Below, piece by piece: positions 34,491 to 46,588 of a stretch of 64,000 bases of DNA. Location of the stretch: positions 124,001 through 188,000 of the forward strand of contig JAGPNK010000025.1 in NCBI GenBank assembly GCA_020746835.1. Direction: 5' to 3'. Every line of letters begins with the position of its first letter. Positions within the stretch are counted from its first letter, which is position 1. The notes under the pieces were generated by a model that made no database searches, was not told the DNA's origin, and saw only the letters and a program-made list of their open reading frames with translations. The position numbers and the translations under genes were made by a program. Origin of the DNA: Stachybotrys elegans. Lineage: Eukaryota > Ascomycota > Sordariomycetes > Hypocreales > Stachybotryaceae.

Positions 34491-35786
34491 CTATATGATA
34501 CTTTGGACTAACGAAAATCCTAGGAAGGATTCCTCGGTTAATCTAATCCTCATCATCACATCTGCCACCCAAGGTAGTGATATCCAGAATGACAGTATCA
34601 CCAATACATATCCACTAAGCCTCGTTGGCCACCAGTGCATCACTTCTCCACCAAATGACCGTCGCCATAGCCATTGGATGCTATCTTCCATCGTGATAGC
34701 CGCTGCCTGCCAATGAAAAAATAGCATGACCCCGAGACTTCGGTCCTTTATTTCAAGGTCTTGGGGATATGGCAGGAGAAGCATGGACTGGGTGTGCATA
34801 AAACCAGATAGAGCAAACAAGATCCAGATTTGAAGATATGCCCAGATGTTCGATCCACGGCGAATGTGCAAGCCGTCTACAACGAACCCAGAAAACCCGG
34901 TGACGGTCTGTTAAGAAATGGACGATCAATAGGGCTCAGGTGTAGGGAAAAGATAGATCATACCCGGCGAAGAGTCTGGTGCCAGAAGGAGCCCCAAAAG
35001 TAGCGGACGGTAGTAACCTGAGCTATGTCACCGAAATAAGGGGGCCGGTCCTAGAAAAGGCGTGAGCATGCGGATGGACAGGGAAGGGGATGGAGTCATC
35101 TCCATGCGAGTGCTCGTACTTCGGGCTTGCTCAGGCTCAGGCCTACGGGGATAATCGAGGCTGCGACATACTGCAAATTGACAAAGAAGTAAGGCCCGCC
35201 GGCGAATGTGGTCACCCTGAAAAGACTCGACAGCCAATTCGGATGGGTTATGGTCAATGTCCTGGAGTTCTCGGGGCGTGGCGTCCAGAACAAACGCCTC
35301 GAGAGCTGCAGCAACAGATCTGTCATGAATAGCATCTGGCAAATTCCACACATTGCATGCGCAGGAACTGCCATTTGGAGGCTGCCGCATGCCTTGCTGG
35401 TGGGATCTTGGTCACCTCGTAGTTCCACCGCGTGCCCCTTGTGTTGAACATTAAAGCAGCTGCCCACTTGATCTTGCGCGGACGCTAAGCGAGCATCGCT
35501 TGTGCCTCGCCCAAGGGGCGATCATTGCGCCAGTAGCTAGCCTCAGGGTTACCTTCTGCAGCACAAAGAAACTTATCCAGTGTGCCTAGGTGATGGGCCA
35601 GAGCGGAGCGAATGGTTGAGCATCCCCAGGTCTGTCCGCGGCTGGTGGAAGAAAGTGAGGTGCTAAAGCGGGTGCGGTAATCGTCGATGAAGCAATGAGC
35701 CGCCGACGGGGAAATGGCGGAGCAGACAGGAAGAGGAGCTGGAGAACAAGCGAAGAAACATGGACAAAAGCCCCTACGCCGGACAT
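34491..35786 (-). pseudogene. MBOAT/wax-synthase-like O-acyltransferase, probably broken
   Basis: The blocks of a fungal wax-synthase-domain acyltransferase occur in order on the - strand. They are an N-terminal membrane part (MSGVGAFVHVSSLVLQLLFL, ATG 35786), GTLDKFLCAAEGNPEASYWR, KIKWAAALMFNTRGTRWNYE, FFVNLQYVAASIIPVGLSLS, FGDIAQVTTVRYFWGSFWHQ, SNIWAYLQIWILFALSGFMH, and HWQAAAITMEDSIQWLW to the stop at 34491. At least one intron (near 34.92 kb) is plausible. A frame change at the short C run (GGG on + at 35595-35597), a TAG at 35485-35487 and a further frame change near 35.35 kb interrupt it. Such enzymes acylate terpenoids or polyketides at membranes. It may be a recent pseudogene, or some breaks are sequence errors. 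Confidence 0.65.
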
Positions 35787-36189
35787 TGTGCCGGCGACGA
35801 GAATTACTCTAGGCTGTACCCTAGATGCTCCGGGCGAATCGTGGAGAAGATATCAGATGTGTATGTATGTGAAGATGGTTTCGGTGGCCGATGTCTATCA
35901 GTCGGTTCGGACAACAACCTGTGCCCCAAAAGCTCGAGGCGCCCGATATTTGCTTTGCCTGATGTTAAATGTAGCGGCTGGCTCTTCCTATGTTCCCACT
36001 AAATTCAATTCTAATGATTCATCCTAATCAGCGCCCCGATGTATGCATCCGATCCCACGGCAGAGGTGGTTCGAGGCCGCGTGGCATACGATGGTCGCGT
36101 CATACTGTGTGTTGTCAAAGGCAAGTCTTATCTGCAGCAACAAAGGTAGCATTGGCTAATACGGCCGTCCTGTCCAACCAACAAAATAA

Positions 36190-36876
36190 ACTGGACCAAC
36201 TACCTCAAGCCCCTCATTCTGGCCGAAGAACTCTGGTTACTATATGTTATTTCTTGGTTAATACTTTGGAGGAGTGGTATTCTCGGATCCACCCGGAGAG
36301 ATACGTCCCGGCGCTGATAGACCAGGACCCCAAAACTAAGCAAGAGATTGTGGTCTTCGAGAGTGCGGCATGGTTAGATTACCTTGCCCACCCTTTCGAT
36401 GCTGACGGGGCGTGGAGCAAAAGGGGTGCGTGGGAGACGGCCCCGATGATGCATTGGACAGCCTACCAAACGGCTGGTCTGGTGTAAGTGCCTGTTGCTC
36501 TTCGGAATGTGTCGGGCCCAACAAGCTCTCTACCCCAACAGCAATGTACTAGCTCTACTTTCTCAGGGGCTACCTGGGCCGCCATAACCCCGAGCCCATG
36601 CTAAAAACAGTGGCAAAGCTTCACAGCCACGTAGTTGGGCAATGGGACATCTTGGAAGGAAGGCTCTCGATAGCTGGACAAGACTTTGTGGCCCTACCAG
36701 ATAGACTGACCGTCGCTGATTTGTCCTGTCTCCCATTCTCCATGCCATGGATGTTCACCTTCTTGGGAGTTAACATCAAGGGTTGGCCGCTCATTCAGGC
36801 ATGGAGTAAGAGTATGCTAGAAAGGCCCGCAGTACAACGAGTCTTACAGAGGGCGCCAAAGAACGGGCATGGCTAG
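36190..36876 (+). pseudogene. Glutathione S-transferase-like gene, frame broken near its start
   Basis: Exon 2 (36567-36876) and the end of exon 1 (to 36483) join by an 83 bp intron with GTAAGT and TTTCTCAG. They encode LEEWYSRIHPERYVPALID, FESAAWLDYLA, GYLGRHNPEP and a C-terminal helical GST domain ending APKNGHG. Upstream, NYLKPLILAEEL and YVISWL give the first part of the thioredoxin-like fold, but in a different frame; the shift lies near 36259-36263. No clear start codon is visible. The family includes GSTs of toxin and metabolite clusters that conjugate reactive intermediates. The break makes the gene non-functional unless it is an error. Confidence 0.6.
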
Positions 36877-37739
36877 GATTAGATACCTACTAACTTGGCC
36901 TTGCCTGTTCAGAATGTCAAGGACGAGTTTTTATGTGGCTCATGTGATGATGCCTTTGTCCCGAACCCTGCGTCGGTGCCCGACCAACACCAGATTCGAC
37001 TGTTCCTATGCTCTCGGAATTTGAGAGGCCGGTTAGTCACCTTTCCATAATACCTCCCTAATTCCTATGGCCAGTGACCTTGTACCAGCATGGATATCTG
37101 GCCAGTGTCATCTCCCCCTCCGCTGTTTTGCTGCTAGCTATAGCAGTTACTACTATCTTCTATTAAACATTGTGTCGTTTCTCCCTCCATGACTATATGT
37201 CACAACTCTTACATGTATGTTTTCATCAACGGGCTGGAGGGAAAACTAGCTCTAACTTCTCTTCGCACTACTTGGTTCCTATTCCAACTGCCGGTGGAAG
37301 CCCCATGCCCACTTATCCATTGCGATATCCAAACGGACAGGGCGACATTGGCAAGTTCCTAGAGGGTGAAAAACCAGCGATGAGTGGGGAAAGCGTCGCA
37401 GTAGTTTTTCTCCTCTTTGCTTTTTTCCTGCGCAGTATATGAACAAGCCTCGTTTCTACCTGACTTATGGTCGTACTATGCGGTCCGTGGAACAACATCA
37501 CGCTCATGGATTAGACTTGACCATTACGGCTACCACAAAGTCTAATCGATATCTAGGCTGAGAGTTCTTCAGAGATTGAGTAACTCAATATTGTTCACGA
37601 GACTACCAAAGGGAGATGGGAAAGTTGGTCTCAACTCCCATCAATTTCACTGGTTCTAAGCTTCGGGTACTGCTCTGACACTGCGGGAGGTAGGCTCATT
37701 CATTTCATAGCTCACCATCTTGTCGAGTAATAGTTCTGC
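36877..37739. other. Intergenic region
   Basis: No supported gene in about 860 bp. Short random frames only. The missing N-terminal part of the methyltransferase pseudogene that follows is not recognisable here. Confidence 0.4.
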
Positions 37740-38494
37740 TTTGCTCATTCTATCCATATCCGGGCAGCTGCAGGACTTGCAAGAAGCAGAGGGTAAGAGT
37801 CACAAGTATATCGGCACTGGCATTAGTACATCATGGCTCCCAGCAAAGGACATTGATAAAACCAGTCATGGGACCACGTACCTGGTACAAGACATCACGA
37901 AGCCATGGCCGGCCGATTGGCAGCATAGCTTTGAGCTTGTCCGACAAGGCTATGTGCTCAACGCTCCGACCAATGTGCAACTGAAAGAAACCGTCATGAG
38001 CCTCATCCGCCTTGTCAAGCCAGGAGGATGGATCGAGTTATCCGAGTACAACACCGGCCCGGCACCTGAAGATGACACAAACGGCTGTGCGAAACTCTTC
38101 GAAGTCATGCGCGAGCTCCCGAACGGGATGGGCTGCGAACCTACGCCGCATCGACTCCTACGTGGCTGGTTTGAGCAGGCCGGAATCGTGGACATGGAGG
38201 ATACGGAGATTGTGGGTTGGTAGATGCTAGGCGTACAGATGCCGGGATGGGTAGGGAAATTGCCAATGCCTTCTGATTTCGGCGAGACGCGTGGTTGGAG
38301 GCGGCTAAAGTGAGTGCTATATATCACATCCATGGAACAACAAGATGGTCACGGCATGTGCTCATAAAGCCACTGAATTGCCATTGAAGTCGATCTTGTT
38401 CGAAAATTTGACCGCCCTTCCCGAAAAGATGCAGACAATGTTTGATAAAGAAGGGGGTTACTATCGAGTATACACTATTTGGGCGCGCAAGTAA
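37740..38494 (+). pseudogene. LaeA/UMTA-like SAM methyltransferase, truncated and broken
   Basis: The readable part contains LVQDITKPWPADWQHSFELV, SLIRLVKPGGWIELSEYN and a helical region to DTEIVGW, where TAG stops the frame at 38221-38223. The tail resumes after a probable intron (GTGAGT...CAAG near 38309-38347) with KATELPLKSILFENLTALPE and GGYYRVYTIWARK, stop at 38492-38494. The N-terminal SAM-binding glycine motif (motif I) is missing. It resembles the intact methyltransferase at 38792-39733 in domain order, but is not a close copy. A 60 bp fragment related to its end lies at 29467. Confidence 0.7.
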
Positions 38495-38791
38495 TAACAT
38501 AATCGCTTTACATATATCTCCCTTATTGTCTGAAACCATAGGCGACCGGAGGAGACAACATTCTGCGTACAATTTTCCTCTAGGGTGCAGCACAGAATAT
38601 GGCCTTTAGTCGATTCAGGCACTACATTCATATTGATGAATAAAATCTTCCATTATGTCTGCTCTTCGTTCTAGTGGTCGAAAACTTCCCGAGTTGCCTG
38701 TCGACGGGAGGGTGGGCAAATCTCGACATAGTGCCGGCTTGTAGGCCAACATATACGTATAATGTAGCGGCAGAGGGCTGCGTTTTCCAAT

Positions 38792-39733
38792 TCAGCCCCT
38801 GCATGCAAGTGGCTTCTGTCCAACAACATAAATAAAGCCATATGTTGCCCCATCCTTTACCCACTCCTCAGTCACGCGCTCCGGTAGCTTCTCCACGACT
38901 TCGGGGGCAATCTCGGCTTTCAACACTACATCAAACGAGGTGACACGGGGTTAGCAGTTTGTCTCCGAGACATGCAAATAGCGGGACGGATTTATGGTCC
39001 TTGACTTACTAGGAATTGCGCCTACGACGCCCACGGCCGCGTTCAGCATCACCTTGGCACTCCGCGCACCCCACTCCGGGTCCTTGCATCGCGGCCCAAT
39101 GTCGATGTTAATATATTCTTCGCGGACATTCTCAAACCCTTCCTCGAGGAGCCAACTAGCCATCTTGGAGGCAAATTGCCCGTCCCCGCGAGAGGCGGTG
39201 TCGAACCACACAGCGAGGGCCTGCCACACATGGTGCATGGCTGGGCCGCCGTGGACCGGCTTGGACACGTCATTCTCTCCAAGCTGGATCCAACCGCCTG
39301 GCTTGACGAGCTTGACAAGGAGCCGGACACACTCACGGGCGGACGACTTCATCCCTCCGCCCAGGAGCGTAGCCCGCTGGTGCACCAGATCAAACTGCCC
39401 ATGAAGCTGCTCGGGCCAGGGCTCTGTGATATCGTGGATTTCCAAGGTGGTGTGGGGTGGCGTTTCGCTGGGAAAAAAGCTCGGCATGATATCAAAGCCG
39501 CGGAGGCTATACGGCTCGACGAGGAGGGGCTGGATCTCGCGCAGCCACAGGCCGTCAGCGGTGCCCGAATCTAGAATCTGCAGGCCCGGCTGCGACAGGT
39601 CTAGGGGGGCAAGGATACGCTTGCCGCCCATGTGGTAGGTTATGACGGCGTCCTGCTCTGTGAGACGCTCCACCTCCTTGGCGGGCTCGGGCAAAATGTA
39701 CTCGGGTGCATCTTCAGACATGGTGGCAGGCAT
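38792..39733 (-). CDS. SAM-dependent methyltransferase (LaeA/UMTA-like)
   Basis: Two exons, 39010-39733 and 38792-38925, with an 84 bp intron (GTAAGT...GATGTAG), give 285 residues from ATG 39733; another ATG lies at 39721. Motif I reads ILDSGTADGLWL, then GFDIMPSFFP (motif II), DITEPWPEQLHGQFDLVHQR and LLVKLVKPGGWIQLGE (post I/III). These mark a class I Rossmann methyltransferase of the group often found in fungal metabolite clusters or acting like LaeA. The C-terminal exon gives EEWVKDGATYGFIYVVGQKP. No signal or TM segment, so cytosolic or nuclear. Substrate is unknown. Confidence 0.85.
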
Positions 39734-40732
39734 GTGCAATGGGAAGGTTAGGGGTTCTCAGATTGAGGTTGAAGGAGGGAAAGCAGCAGGCGGAGGAAGT
39801 GGGAGAAGGAGTGAATGTCTGTTGGTTTTATACTTGATGCTCGAAAGGGAATAGACCTAACCAAGAGGGAGGGGGGAGGCGGCCGATGCATGGTTTCCGT
39901 CAGCCATATCCTGCCTTGAACAACCATTCAGGAATCGGGATAAGGATGTTGGTTACATCAGGAATACACGCCCCCGGACTCAGTCGGTAATACTTCCTCC
40001 CCCCGAGAGCAACGCCAACTGTTGGCTCGTCTTTGACTGTGGGCTCGAATGGACAGGCACTGGTACGTACCCCAATGCTTGCATTTCATCTTATAACTAA
40101 CCAGTCCGACAATACACGCCGACGAACGGTATGTACACACATTGAGGGGTCGGTTTACTAAGCGCAGGTCCCCCCGACTACATACGCTTTTACCGCCGCT
40201 GCCCCCTCACTATTCGCTTACTCCGGCCAACAAGTGATGTCAATATTCTATGCTACAGTCTAATGATCCCTTCATTGTTTGGCTCTGCTTTTGGTCCTGC
40301 TGGTAGCAAGGTCACCATCATTGTTCGTCTACACTATTGTTCATTTTTCCTCACTGCGCGCACCTACTCCATCATGTACCTAGAGGATCGGACTGGCCCA
40401 GGACTGTTGGTCCTGGACTGGGCTACGCGCTGTACTGTTCAGTCCACTGGGTCTTTGGGTCTTTGTAGTCACGCGACCTTGGTCTTATGGCTGTTACCTC
40501 GAGTGTGTTATAATAATAACAACCAAGCCATTATTAGGCTGCCTTTACATACAAGGTAGCCAACTGGCCGAGTCGCCGAGCCACAGGTGGTTGCGACGTC
40601 AGAGGCCAGACATGCCCAGGCATGTAAGGCAACGGGATATCGAGATACACATCTACATACCGAGAGTGCTGAGTGGCTCATCTGGAAGACTTTGACTGAT
40701 TGCAACCACACACAAGTCTTATATAGTCTATT
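39734..40732. other. Intergenic region between methyltransferase start and regulator stop
   Basis: About 1 kb with no supported gene. It must include the methyltransferase promoter; CT-rich sequence precedes that gene on its own strand. Nothing specific is visible. Confidence 0.35.
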
Positions 40733-43334
40733 TTAGTTATCCTTTTCAGTTGAAGTCATTATGCCAATCCCTGAATCAAAAGAATAACAGTCCATGTCCG
40801 GCACCGAAAAATCAAAGACCAGCCCATTGAAAGCATCAAATTGTAGGTCATCCAGGTGTGGTGGCTGCGAGAATGGCTGCAGCTGTTCGGCAGTATCCCA
40901 GATTTGGTCTGTTTCCCCACTGGCGGCACCGCTTATAACAGCGTTGCCATTTTCCGGAGAAACAATAGCATTGTCTGTTGTATTTGGGGTCGCCCTTGAT
41001 GCCCTGTAAATGTTGAACAGTTGAAGCTGCATATCCCGCACGATGTCGACTAGTTCACCACGGAGCCCCTCCTCAATCGGGTTTAACCTTTCTCTGATAC
41101 GCACTTCAAGCTCCTGTCTGACGCGGCTAGGTAACTCTTGTCGAAGGAATTGCTCGTATTGTGAAAATGCAGATGGGAACCCATTCAGATCTGGGTTTTG
41201 CGGCGTCATGTAATCATAATCTGTTCTTTCAATCAGTTTCGGGACTGGCCATTATTGTGAGGATCTTACAAGGGCTGGGTATGCACGCCGGGTCATCTTC
41301 AGGAAAGATGATCAGATACATGTCATTCCACTTCTCATACTCAGTATACTCCTTCGACTTCTTCTTTCTGCTTCTAAGCCGCTCTTTCTGGGTGGCGTCA
41401 ATTCCTTCAGCTGCCTCACCAGGTTGTGGTTCGCACCGTCTTTCAGCTCTGATATGCTCATCCTTCTCTTTGTCTGTTTCGAAATTTTCTTGGCACCTTG
41501 GGCATGCAATAGGGAGCGAGTGGTTTCGATACACGTGTTCCCTATGGAATCAGTCAGTGAGAAACAGAGTATAAGATTGAGGATATATACTTGACTCTAT
41601 GCACGCTTGTCCATCCGGGCCCAGGGCAGGTCCGTCTGCTCTGATATTTGTTCGGATTTCTCTTGAAGAATGGACATGCAAGCCTCTGGGATGACACTCT
41701 TGCTTCATCTCCAGCTGTAGGTGGACAAGGCCTTTTGTTTCTACCGTTTTCCTCTTCTTCGTCTCCCTTTCGCTTTTGTAGCGAGTGCTGGATGTGCCTC
41801 AAAGGGAGAGAAGGATCCTTGGAGCTTTGCTGCTCGCATTTTCCGGGGCTTAAACTGTGCCCGGTTCTGCCAGAGACATGAGTTCGAACCCCTAGGTTGG
41901 GTGACGGACAGGCAGAAAATACGCAATGAAAGAAGTCCATGAGTCGACCCAAGAGAGCGCGCTTTTGCCCGAGTTGAGTGAGGATTTCTTCATCTTCCGT
42001 TGCAGAATCCGAATCTGTGCCAGTAAAAACAGTTGATGTGTTCGAAGATTCTGCCTTGAGAGAAGCCTGGTCGTGTAGCTCGTCGCCTGGGAGAGATCGT
42101 GGGAGATCATCAGAGTTTGGCAATTTGGATGCTTGTGTGTCGTCTTGCAGGTTGTTCAGGTTTTCCTGAGGCATATCCAGCATTGTAGGGTTTGTTGAAC
42201 CTCCAAACAAGCCCTTTAAAGGTTCTGTGTTAAAAGCCCACGTTGGAACCCCGTCACAAGAAGTGGTTTTCCGGACTGGCAATTCCACTCCGGCTGACTG
42301 TAGATGTGACTTGTGCAGAAGAGCCACATCACGGTCTCGCTCTGCGGGACTAGCGGCATCATACTGGTGCTCTAGCCTTTTTGGGATCCCGGATGGATGT
42401 ATCTTGTTAGTCGATGTGCTGTTGGTATCGACCTCCTCAATCGATGCTGGTTTGGAATTGATGCTTTGGAGCGATGGGCCCGTACTGGCTATTTTACCGT
42501 TGTCCATTCGCCTGGCTCGACGGTCTCGCAATCGAGGATCTTGTTTTCTTTGTCTCCAGCTGTAAACAGCCCGCTTAATCAGTCCTCGGTTACCTCTCAG
42601 GGGAAAGTTTAGCTGTGCCAATGCCCATCCCACCCGGTTGCAGCCCATCTCGTACATTAATCTGTTGCGAGGATACTGGTTATTGGGGCCGCAAGCTCGA
42701 GGATATACACAGTTTTCCTGCTTGAAGTCGGGAGTAAGATCCTCAATAACAACAGACTCCACGTCACATCGGATAGTGTATTCCATTTTGACCCGACCTC
42801 TCGAGTACTCGAATGCAAGCCATTGCACGTTATTACCGTCTTGCCCTGCCACACGTGGGGTAGTGGCGACAGATCCCGGAGCCACGTTCGAGGTTGTGAC
42901 AGGCTTGTCAAAGCTGTCCAGCTGGCCACTGTTCTGTGAGTGGAAATTCTGAGCCGCAGTGAGGTTCATAAGGGGCCCAGAGTTGTCAGGGTTGCGAGTG
43001 TTGCGCTTTTCGGCATCTCCTTCCCCCGAAGACCCGGCATGGCGCTCGAGATTATCCAGACGTGTCTTGAGCTTCTCGCCTGTAGATAAATTAGTCATCC
43101 ATGTCGCCCGGTGCCGGCCCTGAGAGAGGACGTACGGTAGTTGCGCTGAGAAATGCGGTTCTGTATCCTCCGGCGCTCGGCCACGTCGGAGAGCTTGGTC
43201 CAGTCTTCATCGGGGTTGGCAGAGCTGCTGACTCCTTGACCCATATATTGTATTGGAGAAGGGCTTTGGAGCTGGCCATCGCTCTGGTCGTGATGACCCT
43301 TGAGTATCGGCTTAGGTCGAATCGAAGGATCCAT
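40733..43334 (-). CDS. Transcription regulator: bZIP - DUF8032-like - C2H2 module fusion
   Basis: Four exons, 43136-43334, 41591-43079, 41270-41541 and 40733-41220, join in frame to 815 residues. Near residue 50 is a bZIP basic region AERRRIQNRISQRNYR running into EKLKTRLDNLER. At about 150-250 is a conserved fungal domain, which I take to be DUF8032 (AFEYSRGRVKMEYTIRCDVE, ENCVYPRACG, EMGCNRVGWALAQLN, DPRLRDRRARR). A disordered linker follows, and then a C2H2-type module common in fungi (ACPFFKRNPNKY, CPGPGWTSVHRVKEHVYRNH, CPRCQENFETDKEKDEH). The second exon alone is open from the bZIP junction through both later modules, so the fusion is not a splicing artefact. Likely a nuclear cluster or stress regulator, divergent from the P450 at 44168. 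Confidence 0.85.
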
Positions 43335-44167
43335 CGTGCACGCAACACGGCACTAATGCAAATATCTTCCAGCGTCGAGCGAGTGAGAGTGCCTGGGGAT
43401 GAGGCGAAGTTATATGTGGAACCCAGCAAAGTCGGGAGGCCGGAGTTTTGCGCAAAGTCGCAAAAGTCATGCCCGCCAGTGGCGACCCCTCTCCCAATCT
43501 GGAGATCACGGGACCGACTTGTATGCTATTGGCCGTTCTTACAAGGGGGAAGATCACAGCCTCGCTTACTCTAGATTGTACCAGTGCAATACTGTGCTTA
43601 CTGTGTGGAGAATGCCAAGTATGTTGGTACGATGGACAACCCGGAATACAGCAACATATGGCGGATGGAGGCAGGGCACTGGGATAAAGTAGGCCGTGCA
43701 GAAATTCAACTACAGCTTGCGGGGGCATTTATAATCTACATTCGCTGGCTGAATTTATTGATGCACCTGCGTTGTTCTAGAGAGAGTCGGGCTGCCAACA
43801 GCCCCCAAGATGCATAGACGGGATGATGCATACTCACCTACGTAGCATTCGCATGCCAAAAATCGAAGTTGGGGCGGGCACCAAATCAGGTTGGTTGATA
43901 CTACATCCACTTTACGCCCGCACATCCCCTCTTGTCATCAGCTCTTAATGGCCCCTCTCCCTCCCTCTCTAGCGACTCCGTGCCTAGTTACTCTGATCGC
44001 GCTCCCTGTCCTTTGCCTTCGCGCTCAGCTCTTAGTTGAGGCCCGTGCATCCTCTTCCAGATTGAACCCTTACGCACGCTGCCTCCTCCGTGTCCAATCA
44101 ACCATCCGCGCCGCCCACCAAACCAGCTCCACGCATCACGCCAACCGACGTCTACAGACACCGCGTC
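43335..44167. promoter_or_regulatory. Shared upstream region of fusion regulator and second P450
   Basis: The two genes start in opposite directions from this 0.83 kb stretch. CT-rich runs near 43.96 kb precede the P450. No defined operator is visible. Confidence 0.4.
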
Positions 44168-45961
44168 ATGGCTCTATTAAAGACCATTGTTGGAGGCGTC
44201 TTGCTCCTTACCTTGACCTCTGCGTTGCATACTGCTTACGGACTTTTGCGCAACTACCGCACTGCCCGTAAGATCGGCGTGCCGACTCGCATCATCCTCT
44301 TCGATCACGTCAACCCTCTGTGGCTGGTCTGCGATCGGGCTGTCCTCTCATTCGTCAAGCGGCTTCCTTTCGGTCTCGGGGACAATAGCTTTACCAGATA
44401 CAACTTCCGCGGCTGGGAAGTCCCAGATCGATACTACTCGCATCGCGATATGGGGGATGCATATATCCTGGTCTCTTCCAAAAACATTTGGCTCTATGTC
44501 GCCGATCCGGATACAATAACCGATATCTGGCGAAGAGCCAGCGAGTTCCCCCGTGATGTATCCGTTACAGGTAGGCAACATTGATGCTTGCAGTCAAAAG
44601 CTCACCAATTGCAGCGATACTGAATATCTTCGGCCCAAATATATCTACAGTAAGCAATCGTGACACCTATTCGCCTTTACCATGCCGATATCATGATTTC
44701 TCTTCTCGATATTTAACAGTTCGGTTAGACACAAGGGCAGCAGTGGCAAAAACATCGCAGGGTCACAGCCTCATCGTTCAATGACCAGAATAATGCTCTT
44801 GTGTGGGCCGAGAGCATCACTGTAGCACATGATATGCTTCGCTACTGGTCAACCAAGCCCTCTCTTACAACGGCTGCGGATGATCTCCGTACCCTTTCTC
44901 TACACGTCATGTCCCGGGCTGGTTTTGGTAAATCATTCAAATTCCAGGGGCATGACGAGAGGGAGACTTTGGCTGAGGAGGATCTTTCTCTGAGCTATAA
45001 GGACTCTCTGAAGCTGATCCTGGAAAACTGCGTAATAATATTTGCCCTCGGTACCAATTTTCTCTCCATTCCATACCTTCCAAAGAAGCTTCGACAACTT
45101 CACAAGGCATGCACCTCATTTCAGAACTACATGACTCAGCTTTATGAGGAGGAGAAGCTTCTAGCAGCCCAGGGGCAGTCCGCCGACCGCAACTTCATGA
45201 CCTCCCTCGTTCGGGCATCACAATCTTCGTCTTTCAGCGGATTGACGGAGAGTGAGATATATGGTAACATCTTTACCTTCAACTTCGCAGGACATGACAC
45301 AACCGCACACACCTTTACGTTTGCCATCTACTTCCTCTCAGCCAACCCGGACGTGCAAGACTGGCTCCACGAAGAAATAAACCACGTCCTGGGTCATCGC
45401 CAACCAGAGGAATGGCAGGTCTTGTCTGATTTCCCCCGTCTCAAGCGATGCTTAGCGGTCCTATATGAGACACTCCGCCTATATACACCGGTTCCGACAT
45501 CCAAGTTCGTTGACTCGAATGTACCTTTGTCAATCAAGGTCAACAACGAGACACTCATCTTGCCCCCTAAAACTATGGTCGTGCCCAGCTATGCTTCTCT
45601 GCAAACGGATCCAAAATACTGGGGAGACAACTCTCTGGAATGGAAACCTTCCCGTTTTATCAAGGGAGCTGGACTTGATTCTGAACAGTTTATGCTGCCA
45701 GAGCGTGGCATTTTTCTTCCATGGTCCGGGGGACCCCGCGACTGCATAGGAAGAAAGTTTTCGCAGGTGGAATTTGTTGCTGTTATGGCATCGCTATTCC
45801 GGCAGTGGCGGGTAGATCCAGTCCTGGCAGCTGGTGAGACAGCTGAGGTAGCGCACAAGAGGATTCTCAACGTCATCGAGATGGACTCAGCTCCAGTTTT
45901 GCTCCTGCAGATGTTACATCCTGAGCGTGTTCCCCTCACTTGGAGCCGTCGGCAATCTTGA
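44168..45961 (+). CDS. Cytochrome P450 monooxygenase (second)
   Basis: Three exons, 44168-44570, 44615-44649 (35 bp microexon) and 44729-45961, join in frame to 556 residues. The microexon reads AILNIFGPNIST and the third exon starts TQGQQWQKHRRVTASSF (helix C), skipping an in-frame TAG at 44726-44728 by using it as the splice acceptor. Other blocks are normal: N-terminal anchor KTIVGGVLLLTLTSALH, I-helix NFAGHDTTAHTF, K-helix ETLRLY, WKPSRFI and heme loop PWSGGPRDCIGRKF. It is an ER enzyme, probably a metabolite tailoring P450 regulated with its divergent neighbour. Family firm; substrate unknown. Confidence 0.9.
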
Positions 45962-46588
45962 AGGGAAACCTACTGAATACGTCTTGGATGATATTGTATT
46001 ACCGCCATTCTTGAGCTGCAGACTCGGAACAATCAAGTCCTGCACACTGGACATGTATTCACGGGAGCTGGCTTCCTTCTACCACGACTGTATTTCCATC
46101 GGGACTTGGATTACTGGGGGTTGCAAGGCATGTATGTAACAGGATTGATAGTAGTGAGCTCAGTGAGGAAGGCGAACACGCTTTGAATCCTATATTTTAT
46201 CATACCAGAACAAGACTTAGATGGCCAACTAAGCAGTCAGCGCAGGTTTGGGTATCTTTGGGCATGTACAAGTGCTTCCAAAGCCAGCCTGGCGATGACA
46301 TGTTTCGAATTGGGGCTCGTGCTTCAGGTCGTTGAGGCCGACACAACCATACATAGCTAAAAAGCGGTAATCGGTCCGCAGTAACAAATGGCGATGTGAA
46401 TGCGGAATGGGTTGCTTCGCCTTCTATCCATGGTGCTTAGATCTATGTTCATCCCTCGCGTTGCGATTGGACTCCGGCTTATGCACAAGCATTGTGCTTC
46501 TATTGCTTTGGCAATTGCTGCGGCAATACTCTATAACACCTCTCATGTTCTATGCTACCTCGCAACAGCCCCGGCTGGGAATAAGTGG
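45962..46588. other. Intergenic region between convergent genes
   Basis: About 630 bp between the stops of the P450 and the beta-lactamase-like gene. No gene is supported. Confidence 0.4.
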
